DNA from: Hyphochytrium catenoides
Lineage: Eukaryota > Sar > Hyphochytriomycetes > Hyphochytriales > Hyphochytriaceae
Length of the DNA stretch: 24,843 nucleotides
Direction of reading: 5' to 3'
NCBI GenBank assembly: GCA_900088475.1
Contig: FLMG01001412.1
Coordinates: 20,991 to 45,833 of the forward strand
The notes below the pieces were generated by a model that saw only the letters and a program-made list of their open reading frames with translations, did no database searches and was not told the origin of the DNA. Numbering within the stretch: the first letter of the stretch is position 1; every line of letters starts with the position of its first letter. Below, one piece after another: positions 9,756 to 19,992 of this stretch. A program made the position numbers and the translations under genes.

Positions 9756-11974
9756 ATGCAGATGCTCCTATTTCTGCTACTCGCAACAGTGCTTCAAGGA
9801 AGAGAGTGCTTTGGACAATCTGCTTCTGCAGCTAGCTGTTTATCAAAAGGTGAGCGCCGGAATCTGCTGTTGTTGCGCAGGAATTGCAGTGCCGTAACCT
9901 CCTGCCGCACGCATTCCCCTATCACCGCCCCTACTTCTCTTAGCCCAATCCTCCCCTGCACAGCCACAATGGTTGCTCTTTCTGTGATCACTTCAGCTAG
10001 AAGCTTTACCTCATTCCTCTCTCTCCTTGTCTCTTCCACATCTATCTTGACTCAATAATGTCTACTGTTATGTTAACGTACAATGACTGTTCGACAGCTT
10101 CAGTGTCCCTGGTCGGATCCTCCGTTAGCGCGGACCCCGAACTGAGATGCCTGGTGTACAATGGGAAAGTGTTCATGAAACTGGACTCTACGAATCATGC
10201 TGTTGATTTGGCTAGCGATACTCCTGGCGTGACTTTGAGCTCCGCTTCAGGAACAAAGTCTTCAACTGCTGTGACCCCAACGCCTGGCAACGCATCCGCC
10301 AAAGAGGGACAAGCTGGGGAAGGAAGAGAAGAGTCTTCGTCTTTTGAAGGGGATGGCAAGAACGAGAAGAGGAAGGGATACCTTGGTTATGAGACCCAGT
10401 GCGATGGCGAGGTAATCACGCCTAAGTGTGACCTGGAGCTGTTCTTGATCTATCTTGGCTCTGCCATTTTCGTGATCATGATGGCCGGAGTGATGGCAGG
10501 GCTTACAATGGGCTTCATCTCTCTTGACAAAATGAATCTGCGGATTCTTCAGCTCCAGGGAAACAAGGAGGATCGGACAGCAGCGAAGAGAGTGTTGGCG
10601 GTGGTGGGGAGGCATCATCTCCTCCTTGTCACGCTACTCATTTGGAACTCTCTAGCCAACGAGACCCTTCCTATTGTGCTGGATCGGCTCTTTGATCCAA
10701 TAACCGCTGTTATTATCTCCATGTCTTGCGTGCTGCTCTTTGGTGAGGTGATCCCCTCGGCTATCTTCACGGGCCCAAGACAGCTGTACATCGCTGCAAG
10801 GATGGTGCCAGTCATAGAATTTCTTCTTATCGTCACTATGCCCATAGCTCTCCCTCTTAGCAAGGGTCTGGACTATTTGCTGGGCACTCATGATATCACA
10901 AGGTATAATAGGAACGAGCTGAAGGCCCTCATCTCTATTCAAAAAGAAGTTTTTAGCGATATTGAGACGTTGCTAGAAGATGACTCAGAAGAGCAGGACA
11001 GCGACAGTACGAAGCGAAGGAACACGCACCTCGAGGCATCTCTGCTTGTAGAAGAAGTGAACATCATCCATGGAGCGCTCGACCTGGCCACCAAGAAAGT
11101 GAGAGACATAATGATTCCTTGGTCCAGCTGCTATACGCTGGACACGAAGACCACGTTGGACTACAAGATAATGAGTGAAATCCTGGCCACCAACCATACG
11201 CGGATTCCCGTCTTTGAAGGTGACAAGAACAATGTCCGGGGGCTCCTAATCACCAAGCAGCTAATCATCGTGGACCCGAATGAAAAGGTCAAGACGGATT
11301 CTCTTACTATTATTCCTGCTCTACGCGTCCATCCAGAGGACGGGCTATATCATGTCCTGACTGTCTTCGAGCAAAATAAATCCCACATGGCCCTGGTCAC
11401 GCAGGAGCCAGAGTTGGTTGGAAGGCTATGGGCAGGTAACCAGCCCCTTGATCCCAAACAGGTGACGATTGAAGGCATTATCACCCTAAATGACATCATC
11501 ACCGAGCTGATGCGGAAAGAAATACTTAGTGAATCTGACCATCACCGAATCTCTTCGAAGATCTCTAAGGTCTTTATGCAGAAGCATGATAAGAATCAGC
11601 CAGATGCGCAGCTAAAGCAGAGGAGAAGCGCCAAGGAGGCACCAACAGAGCGTTCACCGACAACACAATCTTCTTCAGGCGACGTTGCGCACAGGCCGTC
11701 CGACGGCAGTCGGGGCCCCTCCGATCGAACAGTCTCGATTCTCACTCACTCAACGCAGAGCGCTCTCTCTACGACCACCACCGCGACAGGCATCGCGCGG
11801 CAGTCGATAGATGGGAAGAAGAATAGCCCTCTGGAAGCTTTGGGCATTTATTCGACCTCGAGTGGGACCGATAGTACCACGAATGGCATTTTTTTCTCGA
11901 AAGGCGGGATGTCCAGTGCACAAAGCGGCATGTCTTCCGATACAAAGCCTCTTCTTGGAACCAAAACGCGATAA
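9756..11974 (+). CDS. CNNM/CorC-type DUF21-CBS membrane protein (probable metal transport)
   Basis: Family of CNNM/ancient conserved domain proteins, yeast Mam3 and plant CBSDUF21 proteins, implicated in Mg2+ or other divalent metal transport and homeostasis. Model: 9756-9849 and 10098-11974 with a 248-base intron, 656 aa. I chose the Met at 9756 because it begins a clear signal peptide (MQMLLFLLLATVLQG); an in-frame Met at 9669 would bury it. An extracellular region runs to about 140. The DUF21 membrane domain (about 142-300) has GLTMGFISLDKMNLRILQLQ, NSLANETLPIVLD and GEVIPSAIF. A pair of CBS domains lies at about 360-520 (KVRDIMIPWSSCYTLD; TRIPVFEG; GLLITKQLIIVDP; IEGIITLNDIITELM). The Ser/Thr-rich tail of about 115 residues looks disordered. 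I see no cyclic-nucleotide-binding-like domain. Most of the protein is one exon. Confidence 0.95.
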
Positions 11975-12367
11975 CTCTTCGAACTTTATATTTTTCGAGC
12001 AAAAGCTTTAGTATCGCCTTAGAGACAGATTACTGTCACGCTACTTCAACGCAGCCATCGAGAAGCTAGTGACAGAGTCAGCGGCCGGTGCCTTGCGCTG
12101 CCATCACCCGCTGTAGGTTCGGAGGCTATGGTAGATCAGTCTACTAGTCCCTTCTATCCTGCCCAATCACAATCTGTCTATTCTCCTCTGAGCTAAAAAT
12201 TTCTTAGATTCTGATACAGGAGAAGGGGAGTACTTCTCCCTATAGGAGAGCTATAATCCCTAAACACCACCCTTATGCTCCATATGAGACTCTTAGTCGA
12301 ATAGCCTTCAAAGTAAACCTTCCGGAACACTCTCATTTTCACCATCTGGCTCCATCGGCACCGCTCA
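11975..12367. other. Spacer after the CNNM gene
   Basis: No coding frame or RNA gene recognised. It presumably contains the CNNM 3' untranslated region and any promoter for the next gene. Confidence 0.5.
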
Positions 12368-13313
12368 ATGCCTTCAACGGGGAATTCAGCGAGGGTCCGG
12401 AAGAGCACCCAGTGCCCTTGTGTACTTCTGACCACCATTATTCAGCATGTCTTTAGCTGTGACGACTCAGATGGTGAACGGGACGTGAGATTGGGAGTCT
12501 CTAGTGTATGGCTTACATCGAGGATCTCTCGGGCTCGGTCGCACGGAGGTGGCCATGACTGATCGGGGGAAGGCCATCTCCGCCCTCCTAGATACTGTCA
12601 TCTATCATTGCATTGTCTATCGTTACTGACGGTAGAGCAGCAGTGTGGGCAAGGGCAAGTGCTACGTGCACCAGTACCTGGAATGAGAGAAGCGCCCCCA
12701 AGAAGCCCAATCCTATTGGCCTCGACGGTGATCTTTCCATCCGGAGGAGACTCCTCGACACCATCTGCTCTGGCCTTCCCGTACGCTTTGAACGACAGAC
12801 AGGCCACTACTGCTTGGCAGGTAGCCGGGCCAATATGCTTCTGACTTCTGACTTGCATGCTTCTGACTTCTGACGATCTTCCCCATACAAATAACGGCCC
12901 TTACGGAAAACTTCAACTGGGAGAATCAGTCAATGAAGTGTTTCTGATAACTAGTACTGTCTTACCTTCAAGTTCAGATTCTTTTGCGGCTGTTTTTGCT
13001 TCTCCTTGCAGACTACGAACAAAGCTCAACTCTCTCTCTCCCACATCGAGTCATCGGCTTCCCTCCGCTTACATGGCTCTGGTTCTTGGCTTCTGTCGAT
13101 GATCTTCAAGGTTGGGACTCTTCTGCAGCATCCCAGGCCATTGAGATTCCTTGTACAGAGACGGCAAAAGATAGTAAGAAAGGGGAACGCTGTATTGGGG
13201 ACTTTAGGGTTGGCAGGTCATTGAACGCGAGTGACAGAGAACTTCTGATTAGGTTGCTGGTGTTCGCCCAGAGTTGCCTTGAACAGGTCTTTTGGCTTGG
13301 TCTGGTTACTTGA
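12368..13313 (+). CDS. Possible unknown gene, three exons (215 aa)
   Basis: Family not recognised. A phase-consistent model is 12368-12484, 12592-12820, 13012-13313, giving 215 aa, with good splice sites (gtgaga donor; tag after ccgccctcc; ttgcag acceptor). Protein-like stretches are KKPNPIGLDGDLSIRRRLLD, GLPVRFERQTGHYCLA and ASDRELLIRLLVFAQSCLEQ. Hydrophobic runs near residues 18-30 and 40-52 might be membrane segments. A second + frame is also open through the same exons after splicing (about 12608-12820 joined to 13012-13224), and a minus frame is open at 12598-12858, so frame choice rests on composition only. The second intron contains an 18-base direct repeat. Confidence 0.4.
12835..12874 (+). 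repeat. 18-base perfect direct repeat
   Basis: atgcttctgacttctgac occurs at 12835-12852 and 12857-12874, separated by four bases; each copy itself contains cttctgac twice in overlap. It lies inside a predicted intron of the preceding entry. Confidence 0.95.
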
Positions 13314-13409
13314 GGCTCATCTCCGGCGCCTGTAAATGCACATTCATAATAGACGGAAGCGGGTCTAGCTGCACTTTGATTTAGCTGAGGAATGAAGACA
13401 GGCTAGACG

Positions 13410-15388
13410 ATGAGCAGGAATAACCACTTTGCCGCTGATCTTGGGGAAGAGGCAGGGCTAGGTCGGATCGTGAGTGACGATTTCCTGACAGACCTACCTC
13501 TGGGCCTGATTGACTCATGCCTGTACAATGAGCTCAACTATGATGGTCAGCCATCCGCTGCACCTAGCACTTATGCCGGGTGTCCGCAAGACTTACTCGG
13601 GGATATTAACGTAGCTTTGGGATACGGTCGAACTCACTCCCCTACTACTGTCCCTATTAGCGGCAGTACAGCCCATGAGCAAGCTCCAGCTCCACAGCCT
13701 GGAGTATTCAGTGGGCCCGCCAACGGCAATGTTGGAGACTCAAGGCCCAAGAAGAGGTTGGAGGAGGACACCTATGAGCGTAAGAAGGACAGGGCAAAGT
13801 TCTCTCGAAAAGAAGTGAAAGACCGCTTTGAAGAACTGTCAAAGCTCATCGAAGCCCCTCCAGGTTTGTTTGCCACTTGTTTGGACATTTTGAATGCACT
13901 AACCGCTGGATTGCACCGCATGGGTCTGTCATCCGTCGTTGCACGTAGCTTATCGAAGGGCAAACAAAGCCAAACTCATCGAGGCCACTATTGAGTATAT
14001 AACCAAGCTGAAAGCACGACTAGCTCGGGCGGAAGATGAGGTAAGCTTGACAGTGTGGATGCATTCCAAACCTAACGACTCTCATTAGCCCATGACTTTT
14101 CACCGTCTAGTTATTAGGACTTTCATCCGTTCAGTGGCTTAGTCTCAGATTGTACTCATGACTTCGCACTAATTTCCTCTTGATATTGCAGTTATGTCAA
14201 CACAAGGAGGTTGACGGCAGCACATCTTCGACTAAGGTTGTCACACAGAAGGTTGCAGTGGTTCCTGCCTATGCGCCTCAGAGCCATTCTACTCCAGTGA
14301 TGATGCTGTCTCCTACGACCCCTGGAGGAGTCTGGAGCCTACGACCCTTCCTCAACCTCCCCTCTCACCCTATTCTTTCCCCTCAAATGCAGTCTTCTCC
14401 TCTCTCTTTTGATCCTAAGCTTTATGGGTGCCCGCCTGCTGGAAACAACGGCAATATAGTGCCAAATGTCGTTCTTGGGCCAACTACAAGAGACGATACG
14501 ATGCCGCCGCAAAGCGCAGCCGGCAGGAAGCGTCCATTGCGAAGTTTTGGAACTCCAGAGAACGGGGTCGTGGCAGCCAGGGAGCATCCTCACTTATCTC
14601 TTATAATGGAGACGTTCTACGTATTGAGCCTACTGGACAGCGTGACACTTGCAAATTGCACTAGAGTTAACCGTCATTGGAACCGGCTCTGTACCAGGAA
14701 CTTTATATGGAAAGGTCTCTGTCAGAGTCGATGGTGCTGGAGCGCGGCAGATCTGAAGAAGGCGAAAATCAATCGTTACATCACGCTGTACGGCTATCTT
14801 CATGAGACGATAGAGCCTCCTAAAACGTCCTCTTACGAGCAGGAGCTGAGCGCCTCACCTGTCTTTGCCTCGGGTCGGGCTGGGGTAAAGGTGGGAGGCT
14901 GGCTCTTCCTGGGCCACAGGTCAAACAGCCGAACACTACGGAGTGTTATGGTCAACGGAGCCCTTAGGACGATGGAGGTAGTGGAGCTCAGGCTTCTCGT
15001 CCAGAATCTCAGCGATGGCAACGTTGACTTTGACCTATCTTCCCTGGCTGTAGCTGGAGCCGATACTCCTTTCCAAGTCCTTCTGAGCTCAGATCTCTTC
15101 CAGCCGCGATTTGTCTCCCATACCAGAGGGTTTACTTCTCCTGTTCTCACAGATAGGAGACGGTGCCCTTTAAGGGCTTACGAGACAGGGGTTATTAGCT
15201 TCTACGTGCTATGTCCCGGATCTGAACTTGAGATAGACTTTCTCATGAAAGCTCACGTGGTTCAGTGCAGCTTCCAGTTCAGCTCTGGTATGACAGGAGA
15301 GCCAGAGGATGGTGTCTTAAGATGCCAGTTGCCAGACGCGGCCAGGCTCAGAGAGCTGTACGGCAGCGCTTATTTGTTGCCTAAATAG
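13410..15388 (+). CDS. bHLH protein fused to an F-box-like domain (580 aa)
   Basis: Model: 13410-13863, 13949-14040, 14192-15388, phases 1 and 0. An acidic N-terminal region is followed by a basic helix-loop-helix at about 124-182: RKKDRAKFSRKEVKDRFEEL, a short loop, then NKAKLIEATIEYITKLKARL, whose second helix continues as a possible zipper. bHLH proteins dimerise and bind E-box DNA in the nucleus. By my alignment the E-box-reading glutamate of the basic region falls on A129, so specificity may differ. After a Pro/Ser-rich linker comes an F-box-like segment at about 320-360 (FYVLSLLDSVTLANCTRVNR, then HWNRLCTRNFIWKGLCQSRW), the part that binds Skp1 in SCF ubiquitin ligases. A folded C-terminal region of about 200 aa follows; I cannot name it. 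The F-box assignment is weaker than the bHLH. An upstream non-coding or coding exon cannot be excluded. Confidence 0.85.
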
Positions 15389-15553
15389 CTTGTGTGAGGC
15401 TGACAGGCAGCTAATGGAGGTTTTGACGCACTTGTTTCGCAAGTGCTATCAGCGAGGGGGTGTCCACACACAAGCTCTGTCATGTTGGGGCTACTGACAA
15501 TACTTCCCTCTCCCTATAATGACACAAATGAACACGAACTTTTGCACATTTCA

Positions 15554-15754
15554 CTAAGAAGGGAAGAAACGCCCATGGCGCGAGCGGCCCGCGCTCTTCC
15601 TCGGTATCGCCTGTTTGCATCCTAGTCTCTTGCAGTCCGTTGGCCTTCTACAGGCGTCTTTATCACGCTGTAGAGCTTCATCTTCAAGCTTCAACTGTAG
15701 AGTCTTCCTCTTTAATGATTGTAGCGTGTCTTCTGATGTGTGGTAGCTGAGCAT
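15554..15754 (-). CDS. Possible small coiled-coil protein (66 aa or first exon)
   Basis: Reads MLSYHTSEDTLQSLKRKTLQ and continues with a Leu/Glu/Lys heptad-like run to about residue 34, then a basic Cys-containing tail. The helical half looks like genuine protein; the tail does not, and a donor at the T of codon 35 (gtagaa) could end the first exon there. No family recognised. It is antisense to the spacer after the bHLH gene and divergent from the gene at 16236. An in-frame stop lies just upstream of the Met, so the Met is a plausible true start. Confidence 0.35.
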   Translation of the reverse strand: MLSYHTSEDTLQSLKRKTLQLKLEDEALQRDKDACRRPTDCKRLGCKQAIPRKSAGRSRHGRFFPS

Positions 15755-16235
15755 TGGGGAGGACTGGTCCTCTTACACAGTTTAGTTCAAACAGCTAACT
15801 CGTACCCTCTATAATCATTAGAAGAATGGCTTGACGGTGGCCCCTTCAAAGAGGTCTTCAGAACACTTGACAAAGGTCAGGGAGAGGAAGAGAAAGGCGC
15901 GGTAACTTCCCACGAAAGTTCGCGATAAACCTGCTGCGGGCCGAGCTTCAATTATCTCTTGGACGTCGATATTTCATCAGTCATACCCTGCTTGCTTGCC
16001 CAACGGTGGGACGAGGGAAAGCACGTGAGCGTGATTGAAGATCTCAACTGGGCACTAAGTCCCACGCTGCATCTTTTGAGAGATCTGAGCTTTATACGTG
16101 GCACTGTTGACCGGCCCATTGCCGGCCTCTCAAGCTAGGACGCAAAAGTTCAGAGAGGATCTTCCATCCTCCTATAGAAAAGACAAGAAGGCACAAAAGC
16201 TTCCGTTAAATCTCTAGAATAGGCTTTGAAGGGTA
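15755..16235. other. Divergent spacer with a CACGTG site
   Basis: No gene seen. A palindromic CACGTG (G-box/E-box core) lies at 16022-16027, the type of site bHLH proteins bind. One such hexamer in this length is not rare by chance. Confidence 0.4.
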
Positions 16236-17690
16236 ATGGAGCCAATAGCGGAGGAAGCAGTAGTGGAAGATGGCGCTTCACCTCCACCACCCCACCCCAC
16301 CAGACGCTCATGGGTGTTCATGTCAGGAAGTTGGCAGCTCTTGCCTCTTGACGCCTCTGCTTATAGAAGGTCCCGAGGAATTGCAGATGTGAGATCCACA
16401 TTTCTCGTCGCCCTGGATGGCTACCCATACTGACTCTTTGTGTCACCGCCATTAGATAATCGCTGCCGAGAATGAAAGCAAGGCTGGCCAAGCTGATGCT
16501 GAAAATACGGACGATACTGAGGTAATGTGGCCTTTTTATAGGCTATAGTTCAGCACCTACCTTGTCAGCTGATATCGTCCTTCACATGCCCGTTCTGCCA
16601 TAGCTCTACGACATTCACGATCTTCCCTTCGTACCGGGTTCCTTCCCTCCTTCTCCCGGGACGCAAACGCTTGCTGACTCAATAACTACGATGGTCTCTG
16701 AGGATGAGATGTGAGTCTGAGTAGCCATTCTTTAACCACTGCCCTGAGTTCGACGGATCAACAGTCACTAACATCCAATAAACTTGGACTTTAGGCGGGA
16801 AAGAGGGCCTACTAGATCAGGATCTGAGGCTTCCGACACGGAGGACTCACTTTCTCCTACATCAGCAATGCTAGGACGGGCACTAAATCAGCTTGGCAAT
16901 ATAATGCAGCGGCGGTCCAGCGAACAGCCTGCAGCTGTTTTACCTGAACAGAAAGTTCTTGAAGATGTAAAGTCCAATGAAGCTGAGCCAACGGTTCTCT
17001 CAGCTGGAACTAACAGTTTGGACCTTGAAGAGGAGGCTAAAAGAGACTCACCTCTGCAGTCCGAGAACCCTATGCATGAAAGTGCGGATTATCTCGACCC
17101 TAGTGCATCAGCAGCCATGTCCTTTGTCAGCCTTCATGAAAGTGATGTAACGGAGAAAAGGCCTGCCGATCAGGCTGATGGCAACCCTTCAGACAATTCT
17201 CCTGACCCGTCGCACTCCGAGAATGGGAGATCAGAGGAGAGCTACTTTTCGTCCTCAGGATCTGACGATGAAGAGCTGTCATTGTCATTCATGGCAAGCT
17301 ATTCTCTCGCCCAGAGGAAGTATGAACAACATTATCGTAAGCAAATGAGCGACGTCTCGCTATCAGGCTCCAAGATTGAAAAGTCATTGGGGAGCTCAAG
17401 GTCCAAGTTATCCGGCGACGGCAATGACGACGATGATCTGGGCAGCGTTGTCAAGAGAATGCTGAACTTCATATGGACGTAAGTGACCGATCTGTTTTGC
17501 GACTTTATCAAAATTCTGGTGGTGCTAATTGCACTTCTTCTGCAGAAAAATCAAAGAGAATCGGCACATGGTGCTAAGTTTGACTTTGTCGCATACCGTG
17601 TGCATTGTCTTTACCTGGTACGTTGCCAGTCGCCGCCCCTGTCAAGCATGTGCTGGATGGTACTCGGTCCAGCGACTGGTTGCCGCGTAG
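16236..17690 (+). CDS. Unknown acidic Ser-rich protein with C-terminal membrane segment (384 aa)
   Basis: Family not recognised. Model: 16236-16388, 16456-16521, 16604-16710, 16795-17478, 17546-17690; all phases agree and the end is a TAG. The N-terminus is acidic with a Pro run, then RRSWVFMSGSWQLLPLD. The large fourth exon is Ser/Glu/Asp-rich and probably disordered, ending in DDDDLGSVVKRMLNFIW. The last exon gives KENRHMVLSLTLSHTVCIVF plus TWYVASRRP, one hydrophobic segment flanked by basic residues, then about 20 residues with two Cys. This suggests a membrane-anchored protein facing the cytosol. An EESYFSSSGSDDEE stretch is vaguely like a phospho-FFAT (VAP-binding) motif, a guess only. 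The consistent gene structure makes it a real gene even without a family. Confidence 0.8.
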
Positions 17691-18265
17691 TCCAACTCTT
17701 CCTTATCAAAGACGGGTGCTTAGAATGAGCTGTATCATTAGCCCGGCTGGAGCAAGGGCCTTTGGGTCCTGAATGGGTCAGAGACTTCGTAGTTCTAAAG
17801 TCAATCGCCCAGTACTGCTCAGACGGACTCGCCGACCTGTTGTCCATACAAGCATTACCCTCATGGGACGCGAGCTTAGCAAGCGGGTTCAGAGGTCCAG
17901 CTAGCTAAGTTTTAGTACAGTTGACCTTTTGCAAACTCGATGGTCTGACTTCCATTACGAGTTTTTAGGAAGAAAGTATCAACATAAGGGTTACATATAA
18001 CGTTATCGAAGGATATGAGAAGACCAAGAGGGTGTCATCAGTAGCATCTAGTTTAGATGAGCGTGCTTGCGTATACAGGGCTAGTGCTTTGCTCCTGCAT
18101 TGTCCATATGCCTTGGGTCCTCCCTTTGGGCTTTCGTCCGCAAAACCTAATGGATGGATAACGACCATTCCAGGGGACTCTTACTCCCTATGCTCGACCT
18201 CATCCGCAGCTCGCCAGCACCAGCAGTTTCGCCTCACTCGAGCTCCTAGACCGTTCTGCTGATGA
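17691..18265. other. No gene assigned
   Basis: Downstream of the acidic membrane protein. Short frames on both strands (for example 18032-18262 + and 17965-18168 -) lack motifs. No RNA gene or repeat recognised. Confidence 0.4.
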
Positions 18266-18538
18266 TTAGTTGGACGACCAAACTTTGGGAGGGAAAGAGT
18301 CAGGTGAAGGCTGTACTTTGCAGTTATGAGACTTTATTGTCTTAGAATCTGCCACCAGCGTCAGGACCCCATAATGAATGGGCCATATTCCACTTCTCCG
18401 CAATGTTTTGCATGCAATTTCATTTGTGATACCTTTGCTAACGGCTTGGCAAAACAGTGATACCTGCTGTTCTTTGGTTAGTCGTGCCGCTCTATTAGAT
18501 TGTTTTGCCCAAAGATGTAATGTTTTCAAATCGGTCAC
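18266..18538 (-). pseudogene. Possible C-terminal fragment of a DDE transposase
   Basis: A 90-codon minus-strand frame contains LTKEQQVSLFCQAVSKGITN followed by EIACKTLRRSGIWP. The order (helical segment, a turn with IT..I, then F/LR+SGIWP) resembles the end of pogo/Jerky-type DDE transposases, where a helix of the form A(F/W)+.(T/S)GI(W/V)P is common. I see no DDE catalytic core upstream in any frame and no terminal repeats, so this would be a relic. An acceptor-like tag lies just upstream, so it could instead be the last exon of an unrecognised gene. Composition is somewhat more AT-rich than the flanks. Confidence 0.3.
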
Positions 18539-18717
18539 TGTGCCTGGAAGGGTCTAAGATGCCGGCAAGTGGATACCGCCAGCAACGCATATCTCTTTGG
18601 GCCTTTGATGTCAGAGCCAGTTCCCCCTTGATAGATTATACGGCTGTCACCGACTATTGTTCAATGGCCTAGATCCTGGAGCATATTTGTTGAGGTGATC
18701 TACTACTACCCATCTCT

Positions 18718-18942
18718 CTATAATAAGAGCAGTGTCAGTGAAAGGCTATCAACCCGACGGGCCATAGCGGGTGCCAGCTGGAGCAGCATTCCTCTCCTTA
18801 GAGTGCGCAACAAAGGCCGTGAATGAAGGAAGATATCAGATATGAGGTTGAAGAAGCTCAAGAAATCTGTATCTGGACACTGTTCTGAGACTTCATTAGA
18901 AGACCCAGAGTACCGCTTCGAACTATTTTCGGCACTAGACAT
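18718..18942 (-). CDS. Possible small unknown protein (74 aa)
   Basis: Minus-strand ORF with a Ser-rich start (MSSAENSSKRYSGSSNEVSE), then DTDFLSFFNLISDIFLHSRP and an amphipathic, Arg-containing helix-like run. No family recognised. The last ten residues are hydrophobic and may be intron read-through, since gttgat and a later attatag could form an intron. Kept as a weak candidate only. Confidence 0.3.
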   Translation of the reverse strand: MSSAENSSKRYSGSSNEVSEQCPDTDFLSFFNLISDIFLHSRPLLRTLRRGMLLQLAPAMARRVDSLSLTLLLL

Positions 18943-19328
18943 GAGAACAGCATGAATAGAACTGTACCCTTCAAAATCGTTACCGAATTCAGCTCACAGA
19001 AACGACGAAAGCACAAGTATTATAAAATGCAGTAACTAGATAGTGGTTACTAGATACGTATGTGGAATGAAAGGCGGCGAGTAAGGCGGGAGATATTATC
19101 ATGCCAAGAAAGGTCTTTTCCTAACAAATGATGTATATTACTACACGCGCCACCCCCTGGACCTTGGCGCGGCAGCTGAATGTATGGGAAATAATGACTG
19201 GCGGAGCTCTGTACAGAGAGCGGCGGAATTGCTCTATCAGCGCCGCACCATCGCGAAAGCAAGAACTTGATGGTCTGGAAGCTCCACTTCCGAGTCCCTC
19301 AGCCGATTATTAGAAGGATCTAGGCAAG

Positions 19329-19496
19329 GTACGAGCGCCGGCATTGCCATTGTAGTGCCTTAGAATTGATTGGGAGGGTGTGGACCAGGTGATTTTGTTT
19401 ATTGCCCATTAGCGTCTTCTCTCTGGCTCCTGCCATCTGTCGCTGACTTGGATAATCAGTTGGCAACTAAGACAACTACCCTCTCTTTCTCCTCAG
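19329..19496 (+). other. Probable leader intron of the L26 gene
   Basis: A gtacga donor at 19329 and a strong acceptor (ctctctttctcctcag) ending at 19496, immediately before the ATG of L26, would form a 168-base intron in the 5' untranslated region. Ribosomal protein genes often carry such introns. The donor choice is a guess; the acceptor is convincing. From 18943 to 19328 I see no gene. Confidence 0.5.
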
Positions 19497-19992
19497 ATGA
19501 AGTTCAACCCAAACGTAACCTCCTCTCGCCGGAAGTGCCGCAAGGCTCACTTCACGGCCCACTCCACGGCCAGGAGAAAGATTATGAGCGCTCCTCTGTC
19601 CAAGGAGCTCCAGGCCAAGTACAATGTAAGCTTTGGCAACTTGGCAGCACCCATTCTTATTCAGGTAGCTTAGGTGAATCCATCTCTAGGTACGCTCCAT
19701 GCCTATCCGTAAGGAGGACGAGGTGACCATTGTTCGCGGTCTTTACAAGAACAGAGAGGGCAAGGTCACCAGCGTCTACCGCAGGAGATACGCTATCTAC
19801 ATCGAGCGCGTGACCCGTGAGAAGGCCAATGGCGCAACCGTAAATGTCCCCATCGATCCTTCTAAGGTTGTCATCACAAAGTTGAAGCTGGACAAGGACC
19901 GTAAGGCAATCCTTGAGAGGAAGAATCGCTCCAAGACCGCTGACAAGGGCAAGTTCACCGACCAGGAGGTCAACATGGCCACTGTGGACTAA
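19497..19992 (+). CDS. RPL26: Cytosolic 60S ribosomal protein L26 (uL24)
   Basis: Large-subunit protein bound near the exit tunnel. Model: 19497-19625 and 19690-19992 with a 64-base intron, 143 aa, close to the eukaryotic norm of about 145. Begins [19 protein letters not shown]; the KOW-type segment [16 protein letters not shown] is followed by [20 protein letters not shown], then [20 protein letters not shown] and a Lys-rich tail ending in NMATVD. All are hallmark stretches of eukaryotic L26. Wording of the C-terminus resembles stramenopile L26 as I remember it. An upstream intron probably ends at the start codon. Confidence 0.98.

Noticed and set aside
10262-10942. Several open minus-strand frames within the CNNM exon
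   Set aside because: They mirror the strongly supported DUF21 coding strand and have no family features.
16022-16027. CACGTG as a binding site for the neighbouring bHLH protein
   Set aside because: A single hexamer is weak evidence; CACGTG also occurs inside an intron (8539) and a coding exon (about 15252), and the bHLH basic region is atypical.
19370-19726. 118-codon + frame overlapping L26
   Set aside because: It reads through the L26 leader intron, first exon and intron in the wrong frame.
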